From: Leishmania infantum JPCM5
Lineage: Eukaryota; Euglenozoa; Kinetoplastea; Trypanosomatida; Trypanosomatidae
Assembly (NCBI RefSeq): GCF_000002875.2
Contig: NC_009387.2
Location: forward strand, 317,501 to 334,113
Direction of reading: 5' to 3'
Length of the DNA: 16,613 nt
Positions 9,380 to 16,613 of this stretch are shown here, piece after piece. The stretch's first letter is position 1. Each line of letters opens with the position of its first letter. Made by a program: the position numbers and the translations under genes. The notes beneath the pieces are model-generated. The model was not told the DNA's origin. It saw only the letters and a list, made by a program, of their open reading frames with translations, and searched no databases.

Positions 9380-10681
9380 ATGCCGCTCCTTACCAGCTGT
9401 GCGGTGGTTTCCCTCCTCCTCGTGTGTGTTTTGTGGAGGATGGAGGACGGAGTGGAGCTGTGCGCTGTGGGACTTGTGTCTTGTTTTGGCTGCCGCGCCT
9501 TGCGGATGGCGATGCGGTTCTCTTTGTTCTCACTGCACGCTTTCCTGGTGCTCGTGAGGGCGCACTGCCCTCTTGCCTATACACTCCTTTTCGTGGCCGG
9601 AGGACTCGTTTTGCACGCGTGCGCCCTCCTCTATCTCTCTCTTTCTTTGGGCATGCGTGCTCTTCGCTCTTCGTGCCCCGCCTTTCCTTGCTGGCAGGCT
9701 TCGCCGAGCACCACGCCACTCCTCCGGGAAATCAGCCGCAACGAACCACCGTCCGCGAAGAATGAGCGGAACAACCCAGATTATAGCAGCATGAAGCCGA
9801 GCAAGCGAGCAGCAAACCTGGATAGCCGTGGGGCCACAAGTGCAGATCATTCTACAGCGGCTTCTCACACAGAGGCGGTGCCGCCGTTGACAGTCGATAC
9901 ATTGACCGTTCCGCTAGTCCACGCCGAGTGCTCACCCACCACCGCACCGCTGTCGCCAGGAAACGGTCTTACACCCACACTGGCCGAGTGCGCATCTGAG
10001 GCGGCGCGCCGGCCGACCGAGGCGGCGCCGGTGTCTGCAGTGGAGGCTCTGCCTCCGACGCCTACCGAGTGCGCATCCGACGCCGCGCCCCAAAAGATCA
10101 AGATGACGGCAAGAAAACGTCATGCGACCGCTTCCCTGCATCGTAAGCGGGAGCGTGATGGTGCGTCTGATTCAAGTTTATGGCCGCTGCATACTCGGCG
10201 CGCTCTTGACCCGTCCGCCAACACTGCCGCGCCTCTGCTGAGCGAGGCGGCGCCGGTGTCTGCTGTATACGCTTCGTGTTGCAGGTGCCGCAGGAGCGTG
10301 TGGGATCTCGCTTGTGATCGCAGTGGAGCGAGGCGTCGGCGCTGTGTGTTACGCAGGGTGAAGACGTCGCAGCGGTCTAAGCGCCGGGTCGTTGGCCCGT
10401 CCGCGCCGGCTGCCGCGTCGCGCTCACGCCTGAAAGGCGGATGGCATGCTCTGGTGCGTATGCTGCGGAGGTGGTACCGAAGCGCTTTGTGTGTGGGACA
10501 TCGGCTGATTTGCCGCCGTTCTCGCACCTCCGCACGTGATGCAGCGCCACAGGTGAGCGAGGTGTCGACGCTGCGAGGCCAGAACGCTTTGCCGGCGGAT
10601 GTCCCGCAAGCCCCGCGGGTTGTGTCGGACGCGGGGACGACGTCCCTGCCGGTATGTGCGCACTGTATCGCTGACTCGTAG
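9380..10681 (+). CDS. hypothetical subtelomeric protein with N-terminal hydrophobic segments
   Basis: I do not recognise this product and its reality is uncertain. From ATG 9380, the first ATG after the candidate acceptor at 9028, it encodes 433 residues. Hydrophobic stretches at about residues 3-19, 47-59 and 64-90 could form a signal anchor or two to three membrane segments. A hydrophilic Ala/Thr/Pro/Glu-rich region (about 165-235) carries degenerate in-frame repeats around ECAS and EAAPVSAV, then a basic stretch near 241-260 (ARKRH, HRKRERD) and an Arg/Cys-rich C-terminal third. A 21-base identity recurs at 10018-10038 and 10243-10263, exactly 75 codons apart. The frame is open further upstream to 9041 without an ATG. 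It could be a decayed or chance ORF in GC-rich subtelomeric DNA, as the antisense frames are also open in places. Conservation in related species would settle it. Confidence 0.35.
   Translation: MPLLTSCAVVSLLLVCVLWRMEDGVELCAVGLVSCFGCRALRMAMRFSLFSLHAFLVLVRAHCPLAYTLLFVAGGLVLHACALLYLSLSLGMRALRSSCPAFPCWQASPSTTPLLREISRNEPPSAKNERNNPDYSSMKPSKRAANLDSRGATSADHSTAASHTEAVPPLTVDTLTVPLVHAECSPTTAPLSPGNGLTPTLAECASEAARRPTEAAPVSAVEALPPTPTECASDAAPQKIKMTARKRHATASLHRKRERDGASDSSLWPLHTRRALDPSANTAAPLLSEAAPVSAVYASCCRCRRSVWDLACDRSGARRRRCVLRRVKTSQRSKRRVVGPSAPAAASRSRLKGGWHALVRMLRRWYRSALCVGHRLICRRSRTSARDAAPQVSEVSTLRGQNALPADVPQAPRVVSDAGTTSLPVCAHCIADS
9925..10263 (+). repeat. degenerate in-frame repeats within the hypothetical ORF
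   Basis: CGAGTG recurs at 9925, 9985 and 10066, with spacings of 60 and 81 bases, both multiples of three; the last two copies share 12 identical bases (CGAGTGCGCATC). A separate 21-base identity at 10018-10038 and 10243-10263 is spaced by 225 bases. All spacings keep the same reading frame. Confidence 0.7.
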
Positions 10682-11925
10682 GATGGGGCTGCGTGGTATG
10701 CAAGGTGCGACGGCACGGCGAGGAGCCGTCATTCTCCAGTGCACAGAGGGGCAGGTGAGTAGCGACACCGCACCGAGAAGCGTTGAGAGCGAGGCGGTTG
10801 TTGCAGAAAACCTTGGTGGCACTTGTGGCCGTGTGAACCGCTATGGCCGATGGTGAAATTGCGGTGGCAAAAATCAGAGGGCATCCGCGTGGACAGAGAA
10901 TGCAGAGGCGCTGTCGAGTCCTGTGCTGCGCGATGACTCAGCACCTCGGGATAAAACGGCGCTCGCTTTTAAACAGCTCCTGGAGCTGCTGCGTCGCCGG
11001 CTGGTACAGCACCCCGTAAGGCGCACATCGCCAGAGGACTTGCGCATATGCGTCTTGACATCTGTGCGCCTTCATTTTTCTTTTGCTTCTGTTCTTGTCT
11101 TTTCCTGCTGTGTAAGTCTAAACCTCTCTCTCTCTATATACATCTTTGTTTGTGTGTTGTGTCTACTGATGCGCCGTGTGTGCGGGTGGAGTTTGTTGTG
11201 ATGCTCGGTGGATCGACGTAGTGGTATTTGCATTGTGTGTGAAAAGCAGACGTGGACAGTGGGCTCGTGTGCATCACACGGACGTGAGGGCACTGCTGTG
11301 ACTGGCGCTCAAACTGGTTCTCGGCGACGCCCTGCCTGTGGGCTCACGGGTGGGTGTGTGCTCCTGTGGCACCCACGTCGGTACTCCCCATGGCTATCAC
11401 CGTCTATGGCACCCAGCGGCTCGTCCTCGCTCCTCACTATGAGTGTGTTGGGTGGGGTGCACGGTCGTCACCACAGCTGTTCTTCACATGCCTGGTACCT
11501 GTCAAAAGCCCTTTCAGGAGACTGAATGAGGGATGTGACTCCTTTTTGTGCCACCTGCGCTGTTCCGAGATCTTGCTATCATGTATGCTGGTCGTCGCGG
11601 CCTTTGGTGCCCTCGTGGTTGTGCCTACGCGATCTGCCACACCACTGTGCAGATGCTTGGCTGCCCCGTGTTGTGTGGTTGTGCGCCTTGCCTCTGTGAC
11701 AGAGGTGAGCGCACAGAGGGAGCCTGACTGCACCACCGCGCTAGTTGTTCTCCATCTTGTGGCTGCTTGGACGGCCGCTGTCTGCTCCATCTTCGAAGCT
11801 CTTTGCGTCAGCACGCGGGGCGTGGCCCTCTGCTGTTTCGCGGCCGTGGCCAGTCCTGGGGCGCGGGGGTGGGGTGGTGTTTTGCCGTGGGCCGGGGCGG
11901 GGGCAGGGGGGGGTGCGGGGGCCCA
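10682..11925. other. subtelomeric DNA between the last ORF and the telomere
   Basis: No supportable gene. An open frame of 192 codons starting at 11354 runs into the telomere edge and is Cys/Val/Ala-rich with no recognisable features. T-rich and GT-rich patches lie at about 11070-11200. The final 60 bases (about 11865-11925) are very G-rich. I could not identify the conserved telomere-associated blocks known from Leishmania with confidence. Confidence 0.5.
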
Positions 11926-12012
11926 GGGTTAGGGTGAGGGTTAGGGTTAGGGTTAGGGTTAGGGTTAGGGTTAGGGTTAGGGTTAGGGTTAGGGTTAGGG
12001 TTAGGGTTAGGG
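11926..12012 (+). repeat. telomeric repeat array (GGGTTA)n, right-end orientation
   Basis: Fourteen consecutive 6 bp units plus a terminal GGG: GGGTTA at 11926, a variant GGGTGA at 11932, then twelve perfect units from 11938 to 12009 and GGG at 12010-12012. The G-rich strand reads 5' to 3' away from the carboxypeptidase, so it marks the right end of the chromosome on the left side. The array is only about 87 bp, much shorter than a native telomere, and is followed by seven T and an N. The Arg-Val dipeptide frames across it are an artefact of the repeat. Confidence 0.97.
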
Positions 12013-12020
12013 TTTTTTTN
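12013..12020. other. T run and ambiguous base at the telomere/non-telomere junction
   Basis: Seven T residues at 12013-12019 precede the only N in the window (12020). The repeat stops abruptly, and the sequence to the right shows no CCCTAA repeats. This looks like a sequence join or read failure rather than natural sequence. Confidence 0.8.
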
Positions 12021-12309
12021 TCCGCGTCCGCTTTGTCTTTTGTGTTGTTACTGCTGTTGCCTGTCGCGCTGGAAGGTCGTCAGACTGCGGGGGGGAGAGG
12101 GGGGGATGAGTGCGTGTGAGCGAAGAGAGGACGGGGCACGAAGGTCGGCACACGTGCGCAAGACACAAATACGAGGCGGCCCCTATGAGGGCATGCGCGT
12201 CAACGCACAGGGCGAGCAGGTTCACAAAACATGTGCACACGTACCCACGTGTTCGCCGTGGAGTCATGCATCCAAGGCGTTGCCCAGGAGTGTTCCCACG
12301 CGCCTCGGC

Positions 12310-12365
12310 TCCTTCTCCTCGCCCCTCTCTTCACCACCTCATCTCCGTCCACACGTCCTGCGCAG
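12310..12365 (+). promoter_or_regulatory. putative spliced-leader acceptor upstream of the RPC82-like gene
   Basis: A C/T-rich tract (about 12310-12350) is followed by GCGCAG (AG 12364-12365), a normal acceptor layout. The first ATG after it (12501) is out of frame with the RPC82-like reading frame. Confidence 0.45.
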
Positions 12366-12402
12366 GGAGGACGGAAAGGAAACTATAAAAATCAAGAATC
12401 AG

Positions 12403-12421
12403 CCAAGCGAAAAGTGCTTGG
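12403..12421. repeat. short perfect inverted repeat
   Basis: CCAAGC at 12403-12408 and GCTTGG at 12416-12421 form a 6 bp stem with a 7-base loop. It lies within 20 bases of the point where the RPC82-like frame opens. Chance occurrence is quite possible. Confidence 0.4.
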
Positions 12422-12436
12422 CAAGCGCTCACGTAG

Positions 12437-13456
12437 TCCGCACGGCGTGGCATTCTCCTCAAGGGCGCCGACGCGATCGAGCAGGCCGTTGCTGAGCGTT
12501 ATGCAGACGGACGGCTTGCCCTCACGCTGGTGCGTGCGCTGCGGCGCCGTATAGCACCGAACTCAGGGTACACCGAGGCTGTTGCCTCGTTCCAGGAGCT
12601 GGCGGCAGAGCTCCCGACCACTGCAGGTGTGCGCCGCGATCGCAGCGGTGAGCCGCGGACGGGCACCGACAACGTGCCGAGTAGCTCCGTGGAGGCGGTG
12701 CAGCGCTGCCTGCAGCGTTTGTGCCAGCCCATCGTCTTTTATAGCTGCGACGCCGCTGCGCCCATGACGTCAGCCGCCGGCATCTCCCCGAGCTTCACGA
12801 CGATGCCGTCGACGCGAGCGCTCTTGGTGAAGCCGCACAGCCAGAGCAACTTTTACGCGATAGACCATGTCACCGCTGTGCACCTGCTGCAGGAGGCTGT
12901 GTGCGAGCGGGTCGTGTACAGTCGCTACGGCGTGCTCGGTGTGCGCATCATGAAGCTGCTGCTGCAGCACCACTTCCTTGAGGAGCGGACGCTGGCGGAG
13001 CAGTCCATCGCAACGTACGTCAAGGTTCGCGAGGTGCTGCACCAGATGTTCAAGGACGGCTTCCTGCTTCAGCAGGAGGTGCCGCGCACCTCGGCACTCG
13101 TCGAACGGTCCGCCAAGGCGAGCGTGTACCTCTGGGGGCTGAGCTGGAGCGCGACGCTGCTGCCTGTGGTGCGCGAGCGTCTCGCGAAAACGCTGACGAT
13201 TGCGTGGGCGAAGCTCCGTGAGGCGCAGCAGCAGGCGTCCGCCGTCGCAAAACCTGCGGCCGGCGTCCGCCCCACACCCGCAGCCGGCAGCAGCATCAAC
13301 AGCAGTGCGGCTCACGCCGAGGAGATCGAGGCGCAGTGGAAGTATGGCATGTCGCGCAACATTCAGCAGGCACTGCAGGCCCAACGCGCTGTGACGGGGC
13401 TGCAGAGCTGCGTAATGTCACTCATGCGACTGCTGCTGATCGTTGATTTTTTTTAA
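12437..13456 (+). pseudogene. RPC82: RNA polymerase III subunit C82 (RPC82/RPC3), 5'-truncated
   Basis: C82 is a winged-helix subunit of RNA polymerase III that, with its C34 and C31 partners, acts in initiation at tRNA and 5S genes in the nucleus. The open frame gives 339 residues. GILLKGADAIEQAVAERYADG near the start resembles the middle of human RPC3. The strongest match is VVYSRYGVLGVRIMKLLLQ, then HHFLEERTLAEQS and VREVLHQMFKDGFLLQQEVPRT followed by VYLW, the last extended winged helix of the family. The C-terminal helices (about residues 290-339) appear complete to the TAA. Family members are about 530-650 residues, so the N-terminal winged helices are missing. There is no in-frame ATG between TAG 12434-12436 and 12764; the frame only has GTG at 12530, and a start at ATG 12764 would give 230 residues. 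It may be a real truncation, an assembly-damaged gene, or a frameshifted gene whose 5' end is unrecognisable. Confidence 0.7.
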
Positions 13457-14236
13457 AGGCGTGCGTCGCACAGCAGAGCGGCAGACGAACGCCGACGTGG
13501 TGGGCGTGGCGTCTCTCTCTCTCTGTACCGTTGTTTTGGTTGGCGTGCGCGCCAGCGGGACGGAGCGGTGCGGCCCGCACGCCGTCCGTCGCCGCTCTTC
13601 TGTCCGTCTTGTGCACCCGCGCGCGTGGTGTGTTGTGCGTAGGCGTGTCGCCCGCTCTGGAGGCTGCGTGAAGCGATGAACAGAACGACTAACGAAACAT
13701 GCGAAGATTGTCGCGCACCGCGCATCTTACGTCCTGTCCTTCTTTCTCTCTCTGTGTGCTTTCCACCGCGTCTGTACGGCGGTGTTGCTCACTGAAGGCA
13801 CCGCCTCCTCACAGGCGAAGGGGAGTGTGCGTGTGTGTGTGTTGAACCAATGAAACACCGACAAGTGGGAGGCGGAGGGCGCATCGGCGTTGCCACCACC
13901 AGCGGCGGTGTATGCAGCCACGCATGTGGAGGACGCATAGGGTGGTGGAGTGGACGGACCCGCTCGCCGCTTCCCGCGCTTGTGATGGCCTCGTGGTATC
14001 TCATCGTCGCCATCGCTCTTCGCCCCTCTCGCTTTCTTCTCCTCTGTAACCGCTGCCGCCGCTCGGGCGCACCGCCAACGCTTTCGTAGCCGCTGCCTCC
14101 CCCCTCCGAGCGGCTCACTTGGGGGTGGTGGCCACACCCGGCGCACAGGCAGTTTTGATTTGTGGCGTTGCGTGGCGACGCAGAGGTGAGCTGAGCTCTC
14201 AGGCTGCGCCGTCTGGCATTCACTTGCGAGCGTCCG
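13457..14236. other. intergenic region between the RPC82-like gene and the coiled-coil gene
   Basis: No supportable gene. It contains a CT run near 13511-13522, a GT run near 13829-13841 and, at its end, the splice-acceptor layout of the next gene. Confidence 0.6.
14011..14089 (+). promoter_or_regulatory. putative spliced-leader acceptor for the coiled-coil gene
   Basis: A pyrimidine tract at about 14011-14046 is followed by AG at 14088-14089. ATG 14237 is the first ATG after it, supporting the start of the next gene. Confidence 0.5.
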
Positions 14237-15601
14237 ATGCACCGCTCAACGCGTCAACGACACGCGCCGCCCGCCGCTGCCAGGAGAGCGGAGGATGCAA
14301 CCGTGCCGTCGTCCCTCAAGAAAGACCCTCTGCCTGTGTGCAAGAGGCGGGAGGCGGCCACACGCAGCGCACAGCTCACCGATCTGTTTGACAGTCTCTC
14401 AGCTGCGGATGCCAAGGCGCTGCAGAGCACCCAGCTCGGTGAGGATTTTGCTGATGACTTCACTAATGAGGGCGCGGAAGGCCTTCTCTCGGCAACGCTG
14501 TTCTCGCGGCGGCCGCCGCTCTCGACCTCAGCGCCTCCCGACCACGCTGCGAATGGTGTTAGCAGCTCGTCGACTGGTGAATTAGTTCTTCGAAGTGGCA
14601 GGGCTGCTGCACCCTCCACCAACAGCCATGACCTGCCACGCCCGTTTCACGAGCAGGCACTCGCCGTGCGGTCGGTGGAGGTCGCGGCCACTGAGATGCA
14701 GTCGACACTGCAGCAGCTGCAACACGACCTCGCCTTTCACGTCAAGAGACGCATCGAGGCAGAGCGCGAAGCGGGCGGCCACTTGGCCTCAGCTCCCCGA
14801 CCCCGTCCATCAAGTGACTCGGAGTCCGTCACCCCACTGCGGGCTGAGACGACGGCTGCGCAGCAGCGCCGCATGGCCGACCCGGATGTGCTCTCCGAAG
14901 CTGCCCGCATTCAGCGCGCTCGCGCCGCCGCGGCCGATGAAGGTCTCTCCGACGATCAGTCCGTCGAGGACTACGGCGTCGACTGCGAGGTGCCGCCGCT
15001 GACTTCGGACAGCCGCTTGGTGGACGAAGTGGCGGCCATAGCGGTGTGCATGGCGAAGATGAAGGAGTCCGCCAAAGTCATGTATGACACCGAGGCCACT
15101 GCGCCGAGCACGTCAACCGCGCCATGGTGGTCCTCTGCGCTGCACATGCGGGACATGAAGGCGTCCGCGGCCCGGCTTGACTACCATGCCCACACCGCAT
15201 TGAACTGGTCGCACCGCTCGATGGAGCAGCTGCTCTTGCAAGCGGTCATGCTCAACAACGTGTCGGTGAGCACGCGCACGCAGCTCCTCGAGCAGCAGCA
15301 ACACTGGCAGGAGTTCCAGACTCGACTTCGCGACGGCCAGCAGACCGTCACGCAGCTGCAGGCGGACATCGCCCGATACCAAGCGCGTGTGCAAGCTGAG
15401 ATGGCGCGTCGTGCTGCCCTGCAGGAGGAGCTGCGCCTCTGCGCGCAGGAGAGGGGCCTTGTTGACCCTGGCGAGCGCAACCCACTGAAGGCAGAGCTGG
15501 CGCTTTTGCTCGAGGAGCGCGAGTGGCCCTCTCCTACGCTAAAGAAGGACGCGAGCGTTGTGCTGGACTGGCTGCGGTCCGTCTCGACTACTCTCGAGTG
15601 A
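14237..15601 (+). CDS. hypothetical coiled-coil protein (454 aa)
   Basis: I do not recognise the family. ATG 14237 is the first start after the candidate splice acceptor. The N-terminal 45 residues are basic and probably disordered, followed by a DLFDSLSAADAKAL helix and an acidic patch (EDFADDFTNE, about 68-78). A first helical, coiled-coil-like segment lies at about 148-182 (AATEMQSTLQQLQHDL). A Ser/Pro-rich linker, an Arg/Ala-rich helix and an acidic patch (about 232-250) come next. A conserved-looking region around 256-320 contains DEVAAIAVCMAKMKESAKVMYD. A long Gln/Glu/Arg-rich coiled coil spans about 332-405 (QLLEQQQHWQEFQTRL onward). The C-terminus ends in an amphipathic VVLDWLRSV helix. 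No signal peptide or membrane segment is present. The composition suits a structural or scaffold protein, but no specific role can be assigned. The frame is intact with Leishmania-like G/C third positions, so I judge it a real gene. Confidence 0.85.
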   Translation: MHRSTRQRHAPPAAARRAEDATVPSSLKKDPLPVCKRREAATRSAQLTDLFDSLSAADAKALQSTQLGEDFADDFTNEGAEGLLSATLFSRRPPLSTSAPPDHAANGVSSSSTGELVLRSGRAAAPSTNSHDLPRPFHEQALAVRSVEVAATEMQSTLQQLQHDLAFHVKRRIEAEREAGGHLASAPRPRPSSDSESVTPLRAETTAAQQRRMADPDVLSEAARIQRARAAAADEGLSDDQSVEDYGVDCEVPPLTSDSRLVDEVAAIAVCMAKMKESAKVMYDTEATAPSTSTAPWWSSALHMRDMKASAARLDYHAHTALNWSHRSMEQLLLQAVMLNNVSVSTRTQLLEQQQHWQEFQTRLRDGQQTVTQLQADIARYQARVQAEMARRAALQEELRLCAQERGLVDPGERNPLKAELALLLEEREWPSPTLKKDASVVLDWLRSVSTTLE

Positions 15602-16386
15602 GTCTCAATTCGTGCGGCGGTGCGAGCAGCGCGGCAACGGGGAGGGAGTGCGGCTCTGTCTCTGTGGTCGTGATGGTGGTGGTCGTTGCGGCATCCGGCT
15701 ACGCACACTTGCCCCAGGGGGGAGGGGCCGCACCCTCGTCCTGCTGCGCAGCTAACTCACCCGCTCCACCACATATGTGAGGCGCTCACCTTTTTACGCA
15801 TTCTCTCCCACCCATGTACAGCTTCATGTTGCGCGGTGTGCGCTGCGTGCGATGCAGCGCACAGCACCGCCATGCAACGTACCACGTCCCGGCACTGCGG
15901 CATCTGTCTCCAACCCAACACAGCACACACCGCGCCCCCTCTTCTCTCCATGACTCCAATACCGGCGTGCGCGCACCGCTTAAGGCCCGCCGCGTCCCTC
16001 GTCGGGTGTCATGGCAGACAGGAAGTCCTCTTTCCGGTTTCGGCTCCTGCGCCTGCCGCGAAGAAGTAAGGGCAACACACACGCGCGCTGTTGGGGTTTT
16101 CCACACGTATCGCCCGCCGCCGTCTCTGCGTCGATGTGCCTGACGCCGCTGTCCGCTGCCAAAACGCATCCCACCACACACTCTCCCTTCTCTCTCTCGG
16201 CTGCCCCGTTCGGCTTCTGCAACCCTTCGCTTCGCCTCCGTGCGCTGCCCACCAAGGGAACGCCGCTTTCTCACGAGGACGTTGTGCTGCGTTCCGGCTG
16301 CGGCTGCACACCACAGCGCGCCGCTCCCCGTCGACCCCCCGCTCACCCCACCCGCGCAACACGGAGAGCGGAAACACACAAAGTAA
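15602..16386. other. intergenic region, no supportable gene
   Basis: It holds the presumed 3' UTR of the coiled-coil gene and the upstream region of the next gene. Several short open frames exist on both strands without recognisable features. Confidence 0.6.
16181..16256 (+). promoter_or_regulatory. putative spliced-leader acceptor for the partial gene at the window end
   Basis: A pyrimidine tract at about 16181-16245 is followed by AG at 16255-16256. The next ATG is 16387. Confidence 0.5.
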
Positions 16387-16613
16387 ATGAGCGTCTCTTC
16401 GCCACTCGATGGCGGCGGAGCCGGCGGCACCGTAGTGCGGAGCTCTGCTACTCACAGAGGCGCCAGCGCGCCGGCGAACACCACCGCCGCCACCGCCGAG
16501 CCGCACACCCCGTTGTTCACGGCTGCCGAGAAAGCAGAGTTCCAAGCAATCGAGGCGGAGTGCAACACCTTCCATGAGTACGAGCGGCAGTATCAAGAGG
16601 TGCTCATGACACT
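16387..16613 (+). CDS. hypothetical protein, N-terminal 75 codons, cut by the window end
   Basis: The frame opens at ATG 16387 and stays open to the last base. It is the first ATG after the candidate acceptor. The first 40 or so residues are Ser/Gly/Ala/Thr-rich and probably disordered (begins MSVSSPLDGGGAGG). From about residue 46 a charged helix starts (FTAAEKAEFQAIEAEC, then FHEYERQYQEVLMTL) that could open a coiled coil. I do not recognise the protein; its function cannot be judged from this part. Codon choice and the upstream signals resemble the other + strand genes. Confidence 0.7.
   Translation, partial: MSVSSPLDGGGAGGTVVRSSATHRGASAPANTTAATAEPHTPLFTAAEKAEFQAIEAECNTFHEYERQYQEVLMT

Larger units (their letters stand above)
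12021..12436. other. non-coding stretch between the junction and the RPC82-like frame
   Basis: No gene is supported. It includes G runs near 12089-12105, a pyrimidine tract at about 12310-12350 with AG at 12364-12365, and a small perfect inverted repeat at 12403-12421. The frame of the downstream RPC82-like region is closed here by TAA 12386-12388 and TAG 12434-12436. Confidence 0.5.

Noticed and set aside
11354..11932. 192-codon open frame ending at the telomere
   Set aside because: It runs through the G-rich pre-telomeric tract, has skewed Cys/Val/Ala content and no recognisable motif or clear acceptor.
11745..12119. Open frame with a long Arg-Val repeat across the telomere
   Set aside because: The dipeptide repeat is simply GGGTTA read in one frame; the flanks show no protein-like features and an N interrupts the frame.
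1..16613. CRISPR arrays, insertion sequences, tRNA or rRNA genes
   Set aside because: No regular spaced repeats, transposase-like frame, tRNA cloverleaf arms or rRNA sequence were recognised on either strand by eye. A tRNA scan and retroposon (SIDER) search were not possible here.
16387..16613. Apparent resemblance of the partial protein's helix to the ORF at 288-530
   Set aside because: Both have an Ala-Glu-Cys stretch followed by a charged helix, but the match is only a few residues and is expected by chance between helical segments.

Overview
The window looks like nuclear DNA of a trypanosomatid, most likely Leishmania or a close relative. The evidence is GC-rich DNA with every supportable gene on the + strand, long pyrimidine tracts followed by AG just upstream of start codons (trans-splicing signals), no introns, and a TTAGGG telomere array. 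The best-preserved gene encodes a bacterial-type M3 dipeptidyl carboxypeptidase, which I recall as the last gene on the right arm of Leishmania chromosome 2 (LmjF.02.0740, from memory). The species cannot be fixed from the sequence alone.

Layout of the left part (1-12019). Positions 1-4044 hold decayed material: a possible small ORF (288-530), a short-chain dehydrogenase/reductase pseudogene (about 1292-2051) and a family-4-like glycosyltransferase pseudogene (about 2640-4044). Both pseudogenes carry several frameshifts and stops. An intact dipeptidyl carboxypeptidase gene follows (5097-7133), with a good splice acceptor and a CA microsatellite upstream. The 4.8 kb from there to the telomere is subtelomeric. 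It has pyrimidine-rich DNA, a short GC-rich minisatellite, one uncertain membrane-anchored hypothetical ORF (9380-10681) with in-frame internal repeats, and a G-rich tract leading into 14 units of GGGTTA (11926-12012). The array points outward at a right-hand chromosome end.

Layout of the right part (12021-16613). After a T run and a single N at 12020 the sequence is ordinary, not telomeric. It starts with a pyrimidine tract, then a reading frame clearly related to RNA polymerase III subunit C82 (RPC82/RPC3) that lacks the N-terminal part of the protein and any in-frame ATG at its start (12437-13456). A coiled-coil hypothetical protein (14237-15601) and the first 75 codons of another hypothetical protein (16387 to the window end) follow, all on the + strand.

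The most notable point is the junction: an outward-facing telomere abuts a 5'-truncated housekeeping gene with no telomere in the opposite orientation. A contig mis-join across a telomere is the simplest explanation; an interstitial telomere at a rearranged or fused chromosome end is the interesting alternative. No novel multigene system is visible. The genes do not form a functional operon; in these organisms neighbours share only a polycistronic transcript.
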